From: Phycisphaerae bacterium
GTDB lineage: Bacteria; Planctomycetota; Phycisphaerae; UBA1845
DNA: 44,474 nucleotides
Direction: 5' to 3'
NCBI GenBank assembly: GCA_029260115.1
Contig: JAJDDW010000059.1
Location: 1-44,474 of the forward strand
Shown here: positions 24,892 to 34,445 of the stretch, one piece after another
How positions within the stretch are numbered: position 1 is the stretch's first letter
How the letters are laid out: each line of letters opens with the position of its first letter
Notes under the pieces: model-generated
What the model saw: only the letters and a program-made list of their open reading frames with translations
What the model was told of the DNA's origin: nothing
Database searches by the model: none
Position numbers and translations under genes: made by a program

Positions 24892-24910
24892 GGAATTGTA
24901 GGATATGGTC

Positions 24911-25891
24911 ATGCAATTAACAACTGAACCGGAAATCGTATTCAAAGCCATGGCTGATGGCACGCGGCAGCGGACCCTGACCGTGCTAGCGCAGCATGAA
25001 TTGAGCGTTTCTGAACTGGTGGAAATCCTTCGTCAGCCGCAATCGACCGTGTCGCGACATCTTCGCGTACTACGTGAGGCCGGGCTGATTCACGATCGCC
25101 GCGATGGGAATATGGTGCTGTATTCACTGCCCACTAACGGCTCATCCACCAACGGGGCGCCAGGCACCTTATCGGACGACTTACTGAGTTGGGTCGCTCG
25201 TCAGCCGATGGCCTCCGTTTTGACTTCGCGCCTCGAATCGGTTCTCCAGCGGCGGAAGGAATTAAGCGACAAATTCTTTGGGCGGGTAGGCCGAGCATGG
25301 GACGAATTACGCGAGCAAAGCTTCGGCTGTCAATTCCATCTTGAGGCCTTCATGGCACTCCTGCCCAGGCAGTGGACGGTGGCTGATGTGGGTACGGGCA
25401 CAGGCTCATTATTACCGACACTGTCGCGTCACTTTCAACATGTAATTGGTGTTGATCCCGTTGAAGCCATGCTCGACATCGCCCGACGTCGCATTAACGT
25501 TGCAGGCTGTCAAAACGTCGAGCTGCATCAAGGCGATTTGTCCGAGCTTCCGCTACCTAGCGACACCATAGACCTGCTCGTCGCCGCGCTCGTATTGCAT
25601 CACGTGCCATCGCCGCAAGATGCCATCGCGCAGTTATATCGCGTCGCGCGCGCGGGTGGCCGCGTACTGATAATCGAGCAAGGCCCACATCAGGAGTCGT
25701 CGTTTTATGAACGGATGCAAGATCATTGGTGGGGCTTCGAGAGTGACATGCTATGTCAGCAATTGAGTCAGGTCGGCTTTGAAGCGGTCACGGCCCATGC
25801 GTTGACCACGGTCGATCGCGCGCAAGACGCGCCGGAATTATTTGTGATTACCGCGACGAAAGGGTCACTTCGTGACTCATGGTCGCTTTGA
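24911..25891 (+). CDS. ArsR-type regulator fused to SAM-dependent methyltransferase domain
   Basis: About 326 residues. The N-terminal 90 residues are an ArsR winged helix (FKAMADGTRQRTLTVLAQHE, then SELVEILRQPQSTVSRHLRVL, then the wing GNMVLYSL). From about 140 a class I methyltransferase fold follows, with motif I VADVGTGTGSLLPTL, the acidic GVDPVEAML turn and VAALVLHHVPSPQDA. The start at 24911 has AGGA seven bases upstream; an ATG at 24905 overlaps that site. The next gene is ahcY, so this is most likely a SahR-like sensor of S-adenosylhomocysteine that uses the methyltransferase fold for binding. Family call firm, role inferred. Confidence 0.88.
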   Translation: MQLTTEPEIVFKAMADGTRQRTLTVLAQHELSVSELVEILRQPQSTVSRHLRVLREAGLIHDRRDGNMVLYSLPTNGSSTNGAPGTLSDDLLSWVARQPMASVLTSRLESVLQRRKELSDKFFGRVGRAWDELREQSFGCQFHLEAFMALLPRQWTVADVGTGTGSLLPTLSRHFQHVIGVDPVEAMLDIARRRINVAGCQNVELHQGDLSELPLPSDTIDLLVAALVLHHVPSPQDAIAQLYRVARAGGRVLIIEQGPHQESSFYERMQDHWWGFESDMLCQQLSQVGFEAVTAHALTTVDRAQDAPELFVITATKGSLRDSWSL

Positions 25892-25963
25892 TAAATAGAG
25901 TTGATTAGAGAAAACACAGCGTAATGCATCTTGGTTGATACGCGCTGAACTATTTAGGAGACG

Positions 25964-27394
25964 ATGATGACGACTGCAGTTCAGGATTTTAAGGTAGCAG
26001 ACATGAGTCTGGCTGACTTTGGCCGAAAAGAAATTGAAATCGCCGAGCACGAAATGCCCGGCATGATGTCTACCATTGCTGAGTACGGCGGTAAAAAGCC
26101 GCTGGCCGGCGCCCGCATTATGGGTTCGCTACACATGACTATCCAGACGGCTGTGCTGATTGAGACGCTGGCGAAATTAGGTGCAGATATTCGCTGGTGT
26201 AGCTGCAACATTTTCAGTACCCAAGACCACGCCGCCGCCGCTATCGCCAAAACAGACGTTCCGGTTTTTGCCTGGAAAGGTGAAACGCTGGAAGAATACT
26301 GGTGGTGTACGAATCAGGCGCTTAGCTTCCCAGAAGGCGGCCCCACGCTGATCGTCGATGATGGCGGTGACGCGACCATGCTTATCCATATGGGCGTTGA
26401 AGCCGAGGATGCATTCGCTAAAGATGGCACGCTTCCTGATCCATCATCTACCGATGTAGAGGAGATGGCTGTCATTCTCACGCTCATTCGTGACGAACTT
26501 CAAAAAGATCCGCAACGATGGCACAAAGTAGCTAAAGACCTTATTGGTGTTAGCGAAGAAACCACGACGGGCGTGCATCGTTTGTATCAGCGTCAGCAAG
26601 ATGGCAGTCTTTTGTTTCCTGCGATCAATGTCAATGATAGTGTCACCAAGAGTAAATTCGACAATCTCTATGGCTGTCGTCACTCATTGGTCGACGGCAT
26701 CATGCGAGCCACGGATGTGATGCTCGCCGGTAAACTTTCCGTCGTTTGTGGCTATGGCGACGTCGGTAAAGGTTGCGCACAAAGCCTTCGCGCTCAAGGC
26801 AGTCGCGTCATAGTCACTGAGATTGATCCAATTTGCGCACTGCAAGCCGCGATGGAAGGCTTCGAAGTGCGCACCTTGGACGATGTCGTTGGCGATGCCC
26901 ATGTTTTCGTAACTACGACGGGTAACAAGGACATCATTATGGCTGCGCATATGGGCAAGATGAGAGACCAAGCTATCGTTTGTAACATTGGCCACTTCGA
27001 TAATGAAATCGACATGGCTGGTCTTAAAGGCACGCCTGGCATTTCCAAAATGGAAATTAAACCACAGGTAGACAAGTGGACCTTCGCCGACGGACATTGC
27101 ATTATCGTGTTGGCTGAAGGGCGTTTGGTAAACCTTGGCTGTGCGACAGGTCATCCGAGCTTTGTAATGAGTAACAGCTTTACGAATCAGGTCATCGCAC
27201 AAATCGAGCTGTATACCAACTCTGCGAATTACGAAAAGAAAGTATATGTGCTGCCTAAGCGCCTGGACGAAAAAGTTGCTCGGTTGCATTTGGACAAGCT
27301 AGATGTGAAGTTGACCAAGCTGCGTCCAGACCAGGCCGCGTACATCGGCGTGAGTGTGGACGGGCCATACAAGCCGGAACTCTATCGGTACTAA
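25964..27394 (+). CDS. ahcY: Adenosylhomocysteinase (S-adenosylhomocysteine hydrolase)
   Basis: Converts S-adenosylhomocysteine to adenosine and homocysteine in the cytoplasm, clearing the by-product of methylations. It has 476 residues, including the roughly 40-residue insertion typical of the long bacterial form (around [11 protein letters not shown] to HRLYQRQQ). Family motifs are [32 protein letters not shown], and the NAD-binding [13 protein letters not shown]. The C-terminal [22 protein letters not shown] and ending YRY are complete. AGGAG precedes the ATG. Only 72 bases separate it from the ArsR-methyltransferase gene, so they may share the promoter at 24854; no SAH riboswitch is seen in that gap. 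Confidence 0.97.
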   Translation: MMTTAVQDFKVADMSLADFGRKEIEIAEHEMPGMMSTIAEYGGKKPLAGARIMGSLHMTIQTAVLIETLAKLGADIRWCSCNIFSTQDHAAAAIAKTDVPVFAWKGETLEEYWWCTNQALSFPEGGPTLIVDDGGDATMLIHMGVEAEDAFAKDGTLPDPSSTDVEEMAVILTLIRDELQKDPQRWHKVAKDLIGVSEETTTGVHRLYQRQQDGSLLFPAINVNDSVTKSKFDNLYGCRHSLVDGIMRATDVMLAGKLSVVCGYGDVGKGCAQSLRAQGSRVIVTEIDPICALQAAMEGFEVRTLDDVVGDAHVFVTTTGNKDIIMAAHMGKMRDQAIVCNIGHFDNEIDMAGLKGTPGISKMEIKPQVDKWTFADGHCIIVLAEGRLVNLGCATGHPSFVMSNSFTNQVIAQIELYTNSANYEKKVYVLPKRLDEKVARLHLDKLDVKLTKLRPDQAAYIGVSVDGPYKPELYRY

Positions 27395-27444
27395 GCGCTG
27401 ACATTGACGGCCATGTTATAAAATATCGTTTGCATGAGTGGCAT

Positions 27445-27472
27445 GGGTAAGCCCCGATTTTTGGGCTTACCC
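27445..27472 (+). terminator. Terminator after ahcY
   Basis: Perfect 10-base stem GGGTAAGCCC (27445-27454) / GGGCTTACCC (27463-27472), 8-base loop, then GTGTTTCT. It lies 50 bases behind the ahcY stop. Confidence 0.75.
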
Positions 27473-27617
27473 GTGTTTCTCGGACTTCACTGCACGTGGG
27501 CAAATAAGTTTATCCATGCTACCAAATGCTGATTTCAGGACGCGCGTCACCGTTATGGCACTCACAATAGAGATACTGAATGATCCTCCTCAACATCGGC
27601 ACCGGAAAACCCCCAGC

Positions 27618-28709
27618 ATGCCACCGCGTTTTAGCTTATGCGTCTCTGTGGCTTCACGCCTAATTATCACGGTATTGATTTTGGCCCTACACACACCTGT
27701 CGCCATCGCTCAGCCAAGCCCCTCACGGAAGGCCCTTACGGCGTTGCAAGACGTCCTTGGTTCGCAGCGGTCAGACTTCACTAATTATCAGAGCGAGCAT
27801 TTTCTCCTGGCAGCCGATGCCGACCAAGCTACGGCTACGGTGACGCTACATGAGCTGGAAGATACTTATCAGCATGTCAGGCGCTGGGCTGATTCGCTTC
27901 ATCTTTCAGTAATAGACGCGCACGAATCTTGGCCTGTTGTCTATTTCGCACATCAAAAAGATTACCAACTTGCATGCGAGCATATGGGCGTTTCGGCAGT
28001 ATTTGGACCCGGGCTGTATGTGCCCGTGCAACACGTCGCTATTTTTCAAGACATAGCCAACCTTGAGCCGTGGCAGGCGGTTAATCAGCACATCGCCCAA
28101 TTGCAACTAGCTATCCGCACGAAAAGTGATCAATCGGACCGGGGCAACGGCGATCAACTTCGACGTATGCGCGATCAATTACAGTCGCTTCAAAAAAAGA
28201 AAAAAGATGTTCACAGGCTATATCAACAACTCGTCATCCGTCACGAAGCAGCCCACATGATTATTAATGGCCTGCATATATTGAATCCAGGCGTTAGCCA
28301 ACCCGATTGGCTCTCGGAAGGTCTGGCCTGTCAATTTGAAATCCCTTACTCAAAAAACGAAAGCCTTGGCTCTAATTCATTGCGTATGGGCGATTTGAAA
28401 AATGCGCTGGTCAGCGATGAGCAACCAGGCTTAGCCGAGCTTTTGGCATTTGTAAGCGAAACGACATTTACAGCCCAATCATCGCGTGACAGTTCTTGGG
28501 CGTATGCGCAGGCCTGGGCTTTGGTGTATTATTTGCAAAACCATCACCCAACACAGTTCACGACTTATCTTGTTTGTCAAGCAGCGCCTGCGCCTGGATC
28601 AACAAACGATCAGACGGCGACGTGTTTTCAGACGACATTTTTGGACACACAAAGCACATTTAAGTCGAACTGGAAAACTTGGCTAAGCGATCTAAAGCTC
28701 GACCGCTGA
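27618..28709 (+). CDS. Exported DUF1570-like putative metallopeptidase
   Basis: About 363 residues from the ATG at 27618. In-frame ATGs at 27516 and 27555 are also possible, but the frame further upstream overlaps the ahcY terminator. The N-terminus is a good signal peptide (SRLIITVLILALHTPVAIAQ). A later HEAAHMII motif is the HExxH zinc signature, followed about 20 residues on by DWLSEGLACQFE, whose Glu is the likely third ligand (gluzincin layout). The C-terminal part has SSWAYAQAWALVYYL. This pattern fits the DUF1570 family, abundant in planctomycetes. Substrate unknown. Confidence 0.82.
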   Translation: MPPRFSLCVSVASRLIITVLILALHTPVAIAQPSPSRKALTALQDVLGSQRSDFTNYQSEHFLLAADADQATATVTLHELEDTYQHVRRWADSLHLSVIDAHESWPVVYFAHQKDYQLACEHMGVSAVFGPGLYVPVQHVAIFQDIANLEPWQAVNQHIAQLQLAIRTKSDQSDRGNGDQLRRMRDQLQSLQKKKKDVHRLYQQLVIRHEAAHMIINGLHILNPGVSQPDWLSEGLACQFEIPYSKNESLGSNSLRMGDLKNALVSDEQPGLAELLAFVSETTFTAQSSRDSSWAYAQAWALVYYLQNHHPTQFTTYLVCQAAPAPGSTNDQTATCFQTTFLDTQSTFKSNWKTWLSDLKLDR

Positions 28710-28795
28710 GCGGGTCGACGATAAACTACTCAGCGTTGGTCATCGGCAGGATCAGCGAAAATTGATTTGAATATGTCGAAGCATGGCGCGTAACT

Positions 28796-30136
28796 ATGGA
28801 AATTATCATCGCGGGCACTGGCGAAGTGGGTGGGCATGCAGCGGATGTGTTGTCCATGGCTGGGCATAACGTAACGGTGATCGATCTGGATGCCGACCGT
28901 CTTCAATTGCTCAACGATTCATTAGACCTGCGAACTCTGACCGGTCACTGTGCGCATTATGGTGTGCTCGAAGAAGCGGGTGTGTCCGCATGCGATTTGT
29001 TCATCGCTGCGACGCAGTCGGATGAGATTAATATGCTGTCTTCGTTCCTTGCGAAAGCGGCTGGGGCGAAAAAGACAATCTCGCGGGTTCATCACACGGC
29101 TAACTTCTCATTAAACCGCACGGCTATATCGACCAAGCTTGGAATCGACGATCTCATTTGCCCAGAGCACGCTACTGCGATGGCTATCGCTCGACAATTA
29201 CGAAATCCCGGCACGATCGCGCTGGAAGAGTTCGGCAAAGGTCAAATTTTCATGCAGCGATTTCCGGTTTCCAATGGTGCGTCAGCTATTGGAAAAGATT
29301 TATGCGATGTACAACTGCCGCACAACACCCGCCTCGCTATAGCGGAATGCGGGGACGTTGTATCGCTGGCTACCGCAAAAACTCAGGTTACGGAAGGAGA
29401 CGTCGTCACGCTCATCGGCGAAGTGAAAACTTTTGATTCTGCCCGTAAGCTGTTTAACAATGATAAAGAAAAACGCATCACCATAGCCATCATGGGGCAA
29501 TCGTCCACGGCTGTTTGGCTAGGTCGGGCGCTCAAGAGCCGACTGTTTTCCGTGCGTATATTCGTGGAAGACCGTGAGCGAGCCGAGGAACTTGCAGAAA
29601 AATTGCCGCACGTCACGATTATCGAAGGCGACCCAACAGACACGGCTGTCTTTGCCGAAGAGCACCTAGAAGCCGTGGATGTATTTATCGCGGTCACCGA
29701 AGACGATGAACATAATATTTTAGGTTGTGCGCAGGCGAAGACGTTAGGCGTGGGGAAAAGTATCGTCGTCGTGCAGCGCACGAAGTATTTACATTTGTTT
29801 AAAAACGTTGGTATCGATCACGCATTTAGTCCACGACAGGTTGCTGTCAGTGCCATCGAGCATCTCATCGACGTAGGCCCCGTTCGATCCGTGGCTATGT
29901 TCGACGATAGCGTAGCAGAAGTTTACGAAGTACATCCGTCCGACCGTGCATCCATAATAGAGAAAGACCTACGCACCATTAAGTTGCCATCACGATCTAT
30001 GATCGCAGCGATTCGTCGTGGCGACCGGGTTTATGTTCCGGGCGCGGAAGACCAAATTGTTTCGGGGGATACCGTGCTGGTCATCGGGCCTCATGGTATC
30101 AACGAGAAACTTCTCAAGCTGTTCACAACATCATGA
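28796..30136 (+). CDS. trkA: Potassium uptake regulatory subunit TrkA
   Basis: Cytoplasmic gating subunit of the Trk potassium channel. Its 446 residues hold two RCK units in tandem: the first NAD-binding fold starts with IIIAGTGEVGGHAADVL, the second near residue 225 with IAIMGQSSTAVWLGRAL, each followed by an RCK-C domain. The second nucleotide motif lacks the usual GxGxxG glycines, so nucleotide binding may depend on the first half. The gene overlaps trkH by four bases (ATGA), so the two subunits are made together. Confidence 0.95.
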   Translation: MEIIIAGTGEVGGHAADVLSMAGHNVTVIDLDADRLQLLNDSLDLRTLTGHCAHYGVLEEAGVSACDLFIAATQSDEINMLSSFLAKAAGAKKTISRVHHTANFSLNRTAISTKLGIDDLICPEHATAMAIARQLRNPGTIALEEFGKGQIFMQRFPVSNGASAIGKDLCDVQLPHNTRLAIAECGDVVSLATAKTQVTEGDVVTLIGEVKTFDSARKLFNNDKEKRITIAIMGQSSTAVWLGRALKSRLFSVRIFVEDRERAEELAEKLPHVTIIEGDPTDTAVFAEEHLEAVDVFIAVTEDDEHNILGCAQAKTLGVGKSIVVVQRTKYLHLFKNVGIDHAFSPRQVAVSAIEHLIDVGPVRSVAMFDDSVAEVYEVHPSDRASIIEKDLRTIKLPSRSMIAAIRRGDRVYVPGAEDQIVSGDTVLVIGPHGINEKLLKLFTTS

Positions 30137-31680
30137 CCATCGATTTTCGCGTTATCGCCAGACAACTTGGCTTGCTTCTGCTTGTAATGAGCGCGCTCAT
30201 CCTTAGCATGACGGGATTCGCGGTTGTGGAACAAGGTTTTAGCGCATTGTGGCGCAGTCCCGATGCCCTGGCTATGCTCATTAGTGCGGCTGTGGGGATC
30301 GCCTTGGCTGCGGCGCTTGTTGGTGTCGGAAAACGTTCTGCCTCCATCATTGGTCATCGAGAAGCGCTATTGCTCGTCGCTTTGAGTTGGATCGTCGGAG
30401 GCTTAATTGCTGCGTTACCTTTTTGGTTTTGGGCATCTCTGCGGTCGGATGCTGGACAAGTCGCGAACGATTTCGACTCTTTGGTCAACTGCTACTTTGA
30501 ATCCATCAGCGGATTAACCACGACTGGCTCAACGATTGTTCAGGCGATTAGCGAACTGCCGCGAAGTATTTTGCTTTGGCGTTCGCTTATACAATGGCTG
30601 GGCGGGTTGGGTATTGTCGTATTGTTCGTGGCTGTATTGCCTATGCTCGGTGTGGGTGGTCGGCGCATCTACCGCATCGAAGCGCCAGGCCCTTCACCAG
30701 AGGGCGTTAGGCCGCGCATCGCAGAAGCCGCTCGCGCGCTTTGGTATATTTATCTGGGGCTAACCGTTCTGGAAATTGTCGCCCTACGCATTGCGGGCAT
30801 GGGTTGGTTCGACGCGACGTGCCATACGCTTACTACCTTAGCAACTGGTGGATTCAGCACGTTAGATGCTAGCGCCGCAGGCTTTCCGTCGCCATCCATC
30901 CAATACATCCTAATATTGTTCATGGTATTAGCCGGGGTCAACTTCGGCTTATACCATATGATCCAACGCGGCGAATGGCGCAAGGTTATTAAGGACCATG
31001 AACTACGTTGCTATCTAGCATTAATTGCCATAGCTACCATCACCATAACCGTGTCTGTATATCGACATAACTCGTTATCACCTTCCGAGGTAAGCCCTCC
31101 CGCTAGCGTAGCTGAGACCATTCAACATAGCCTGTTCCAAGTAGTATCCATTCAAACCACCACCGGATTTTGCAGTACCGACTTTGACACGTGGTCTTAT
31201 GTTCCTAAGGCCATATTGATGTCATTGATGTTTGTCGGCGGATGCGCTGGGTCTACCGGCGGCGGCATTAAAGTCATTCGTATCATGATCGCGGCTAAGG
31301 TGATGGCTGCGGAGATCGAACAAGTTTATCGCCCGAAGGTGGTACGCACCGTGAAAATCGGAAAAATGGCCATCGACGCAGACTTAAAACGTGGCATCCT
31401 GGTGTATGTGCTAGGTATTATGCTACTGTTCGCTATGGGGACGGGCGGATTAATGTATTTCGACGCTGACCAAGGTATCGATATTACGACGGCAGCCACC
31501 GCCTCTGCCTCTACGCTTAATAACATAGGCCCAGGCCTGGCCCTTGTGGGCGCTACGCGCAACTACGCATGGTTTTCCGCGCCGAGCAAAATTGTTATGT
31601 GCATGCTCATGATCCTAGGCCGACTCGAAATATTTACGATCATCGTACTATTTACGCCGAGGTACTGGCGCGGAGAATAG
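30133..31680 (+). CDS. trkH: Potassium uptake channel subunit TrkH
   Basis: Membrane pore of the Trk/Ktr potassium uptake system, 515 residues. The four pore-loop filters are visible in order: SISGLTTTGST, TLTTLATGGFSTL, QTTTGFCSTDF and ASASTLNNIGPG, each with the central Gly that lines the filter. An N-terminal pair of extra membrane helices before the first pore unit and the long form favour TrkH over KtrB. The loop GGCAGSTGGGIKVIR is typical. It is translationally coupled to trkA. Confidence 0.96.
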   Translation: MTIDFRVIARQLGLLLLVMSALILSMTGFAVVEQGFSALWRSPDALAMLISAAVGIALAAALVGVGKRSASIIGHREALLLVALSWIVGGLIAALPFWFWASLRSDAGQVANDFDSLVNCYFESISGLTTTGSTIVQAISELPRSILLWRSLIQWLGGLGIVVLFVAVLPMLGVGGRRIYRIEAPGPSPEGVRPRIAEAARALWYIYLGLTVLEIVALRIAGMGWFDATCHTLTTLATGGFSTLDASAAGFPSPSIQYILILFMVLAGVNFGLYHMIQRGEWRKVIKDHELRCYLALIAIATITITVSVYRHNSLSPSEVSPPASVAETIQHSLFQVVSIQTTTGFCSTDFDTWSYVPKAILMSLMFVGGCAGSTGGGIKVIRIMIAAKVMAAEIEQVYRPKVVRTVKIGKMAIDADLKRGILVYVLGIMLLFAMGTGGLMYFDADQGIDITTAATASASTLNNIGPGLALVGATRNYAWFSAPSKIVMCMLMILGRLEIFTIIVLFTPRYWRGE

Positions 31681-31744
31681 TTGTTGCGTAAGTGCTTAGC
31701 GCGCGACGGCGACTGAATTACGTGTTACCAAATAGGAGAAGTTC

Positions 31745-32104
31745 GTGGGCCTTTCCAACCTTCGGCGATTTGACGTTCAAGCTAAGTACGCAGCTATCTT
31801 GGCTATCGTTTCGATCATTCCTCTTCTAGCGGCTATGTATCTCGTGTGGCGAAATTACAATCACCAGCTTGGACAAATTGTATACGGGGCTGGTGGCTCC
31901 TTTATTATGCTGCTGTTGGGATGCGTCGGTGCTTCATCGCTACCAAGTTTTGCTGGGTTCGTGTTAGGCTGGAGTAGTGCAGGGCAGCGCCGTAACGAGA
32001 CGCCTACCAAATCCTGGATTGGTTTTTTTCTCGGTGCTGGCGTGCTCACCCTAAACTTTGTTATCCTACTAGCCTTCTGGATGCTGCGTCTTAAACAAGG
32101 ATAA
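31745..32104 (+). CDS. Small three-helix membrane protein of unknown function
   Basis: A 119-residue protein starting at a GTG with AGGAG six bases before it. Three membrane segments are visible (around YAAILAIVSIIPLLAAMYLV, GAGGSFIMLLLGCVGASSL with the following stretch, and FFLGAGVLTLNFVILLAFWM). The family is unknown to me. It follows trkH by 64 bases and could be co-transcribed, but there is no evidence of a role in potassium transport. Confidence 0.7.
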   Translation: MGLSNLRRFDVQAKYAAILAIVSIIPLLAAMYLVWRNYNHQLGQIVYGAGGSFIMLLLGCVGASSLPSFAGFVLGWSSAGQRRNETPTKSWIGFFLGAGVLTLNFVILLAFWMLRLKQG

Positions 32105-32161
32105 TGGTATAGCTATCACCGCTTCAAAATATCTTGCGATAGTCAATAAGGAATGTTTCAT

Positions 32162-33277
32162 ATGAACCGAACCATCCTCTCACAAATGCTTTCCATCCCC
32201 ACGGCCCCCTTCGCCGAGCATTGCGTGATCGATTACATCAAAGCGTTTTGTAAGCGTCGAGCTGGCGTAAGCCTCACGCAAGACCAAGTCGGCAATCTTT
32301 TAATTCATGTTCGATTTCGTAATAGAAAAGTAGCCAGACCTGTCTGCATCACGGCCCATCTGGATCATCCGGGTTTTATCGCGGAAAAAATGATTTCAAA
32401 AACGCGCCTTCGCGCGCACTGGCGAGGCGGCGTACCGCAACAATACTTCGTGGGTAGTAAGGTTCGTTTTTATGATGGCGATCGTGTAATTAAAGGCACG
32501 GTTCATGCGACTAAATCGATTACGCAAAATGGCAAAAAGCGGGTGGAGTCTGCTACGATAAATGTCAAGGAAAGCGTGTCTGGTGGCGTGATTGGCATGT
32601 GGGATTTTCCCGACGCGACGGTTCGCGGCTCAAAAATCTATGCGCGAGGTTGCGATGACATCGCCGGGGCGTCAGCGATGCTTTGTGCGATTGATGAGTT
32701 AGCCAGAAAAAAGCAGGCGTGTGATGCGTACTTCTTGTTCACCCGTGCGGAAGAGGTTGGCTTTGTTGGCGCGATTGCGGCCTGTAGATTGAAAACCATT
32801 CCCAAAAAATGTTTTGTCGTCGCCATGGAAACCAGCTCAGAGTTGCCCAGCGCCCAAATGGGTGATGGACCTATCCTGCGGGTAGGCGATAGAACCAGTA
32901 CCTTCACACCGGCTGCGACTTCGCATTGTTTTCGGGTGGCGAGGGAATTAGCCCGCGACGACAGCACGTTTCAATATCAACGAAAACTCATGGACGGCGG
33001 GACATGCGAATCTTCGGCTTACTGCTCATTAGGCTATGAAGCGACTGGCCTGTGTATCGCGTTGGGCAATTACCATAATGTCAACGCCAAACGCGGTAAG
33101 CTAGGTCCGGAATATGTTCACCTTAAAGATTTTGACAATGTAGTGAAATGGTTCGTATCGTTAGCCCGAGCGCCGTATCTGTATACGGGAAGCGACCAGC
33201 AATTATCGAAGCAAATAAACGATCTTGAAAAGACGTATAAAAAACTCTTGCGGGCTTCCATTAAAAAACCTTGCTAA
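32162..33277 (+). CDS. M42/M20-type metallo-aminopeptidase
   Basis: About 371 residues with the layout of M42 (glutamyl aminopeptidase/endoglucanase-like) zinc peptidases. Metal and catalytic positions are visible: HLDHPGF (H-x-D), GCDDIAGASAM (bridging Asp), TRAEEVGFVGA (catalytic Glu pair), METSSELPS (acidic ligand) and NYHN (final His). The ATG at 32162 is favoured because AAGGA abuts the alternative ATG at 32153. It probably trims peptides in the cytoplasm. It converges with the glycosyltransferase gene. Confidence 0.88.
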   Translation: MNRTILSQMLSIPTAPFAEHCVIDYIKAFCKRRAGVSLTQDQVGNLLIHVRFRNRKVARPVCITAHLDHPGFIAEKMISKTRLRAHWRGGVPQQYFVGSKVRFYDGDRVIKGTVHATKSITQNGKKRVESATINVKESVSGGVIGMWDFPDATVRGSKIYARGCDDIAGASAMLCAIDELARKKQACDAYFLFTRAEEVGFVGAIAACRLKTIPKKCFVVAMETSSELPSAQMGDGPILRVGDRTSTFTPAATSHCFRVARELARDDSTFQYQRKLMDGGTCESSAYCSLGYEATGLCIALGNYHNVNAKRGKLGPEYVHLKDFDNVVKWFVSLARAPYLYTGSDQQLSKQINDLEKTYKKLLRASIKKPC

Positions 33278-33323
33278 GATTCTGTGTGGCATGGGTATGA
33301 CGATGTAGCCACGTCAACTGACA

Positions 33324-34445
33324 TCACCCAGCCATCGCTGCGTCTATGATGCCGTCACCAGCTGTCACACCTTGTGCTATGTTTTCACTCAGCTTTGCCA
33401 CTTGGCTGGCGTATCTTCGTACGGAAAAACATTCGTAGGCATGACCTCGCGCTACCTCGCGGGCTTTTAGTTGCGACGTTCGATCCACCAAACATCGGGC
33501 TAATGCTACCGAAAGAGACTTGTATGGCTCTGGTTTTACCAATAGGCCATTTAGTTTATTGGCGATCAATTCCGCATGAGCGCGGGTGGCTGTGGCAATC
33601 ACAGATGTATTGGCAGCCATCGCCCACGCCAGGGCCGTTGTATCTGAATCGTCGCGGTCCGAGGCTATGTAAATATCAGCCACGGAAATCATCTGCTCGA
33701 TCGGCATTTTATGTGGAGGAGAAATCAAGCAGCCCGGCCGAGGAAGCATTGCCTGCATCTGTGGCCAACCAAGCGACTGCGACGATACGCCGTCGATATA
33801 TAGTCCTAATGTGCCAAGTTGATACCCCGCGAGATTAGCGGCTAACACCGACTCAAACGGACTGCCCGCCCGCACCAATGAATTGTCCGTTACCAGAAGC
33901 AAATCTTCGCGCGTCAGTCCCAGCGACGTCCGCGTGTCACTTTTTTGCCACTGGCTTATCTGCGAAAAATCTACTCCAGGCCGAATGACCACGCTCAACG
34001 CTGGTAGCAGCCCGCCTTCGATGACATGTCGCCGCACCGTCTCCGACGAGCAGGCCACCGCAAAGCGATTATTTCGAGAGATGGTACGAAGCCATTTTAA
34101 TTGAGAAGCCGACATCGCAGGGTCTGAGATATGCAAGACCAGTGGTATATCCGCGGCTATGGGCGCACGCGTGGAAAGCGCCGCCCGCAAACCCCACGCA
34201 TGAATCACGTCGACGCGGTGTTCATTCACCATGCGACGAATGATCGGCATGGTTAGCAAACCCGCAAACGGCACACGCGGTAGCGGAATCGTTGTCGCTT
34301 CACCAACGTGCTGATCGATCAGACCGGGCGGAGAGGCTATGAACTGCTGATATTGATCTGTAGCCCATCGATCGACAAGCTGCCGCAACGCGACATGGTC
34401 CTGCCAACCGATGCTATCATCTAAAACATGCAACACGCGCATCAT
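33324..34445 (-). CDS. GT-B glycosyltransferase (family 4-like)
   Basis: A 373-residue predicted glycosyltransferase of the GT-B fold. The N-terminal domain starts RVLHVLDDSIGW and contains DVIHAWGLRAAL; the C-terminal domain has the donor-site region ISVADIYIASDRDDSDTTAL, AWAMAANTSVIAT and NGLLVKPEPYKSL. The usual E-x7-E motif near the donor site reads as a Asp/Ser-rich variant. Its start overlaps the stop of the upstream lipoprotein gene (ATGATG within TCATGATG), so it is the last gene of a leftward operon. A 14-codon copy of its beginning lies at 35168-35209. Donor and acceptor are unknown. Confidence 0.85.
   Translation of the reverse strand: MMRVLHVLDDSIGWQDHVALRQLVDRWATDQYQQFIASPPGLIDQHVGEATTIPLPRVPFAGLLTMPIIRRMVNEHRVDVIHAWGLRAALSTRAPIAADIPLVLHISDPAMSASQLKWLRTISRNNRFAVACSSETVRRHVIEGGLLPALSVVIRPGVDFSQISQWQKSDTRTSLGLTREDLLLVTDNSLVRAGSPFESVLAANLAGYQLGTLGLYIDGVSSQSLGWPQMQAMLPRPGCLISPPHKMPIEQMISVADIYIASDRDDSDTTALAWAMAANTSVIATATRAHAELIANKLNGLLVKPEPYKSLSVALARCLVDRTSQLKAREVARGHAYECFSVRRYASQVAKLSENIAQGVTAGDGIIDAAMAG

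Noticed and set aside
25892..25963. SAH riboswitch before ahcY
   Set aside because: The gap is only 72 bases and shows no matching fold or consensus; control by the ArsR fusion is more likely.
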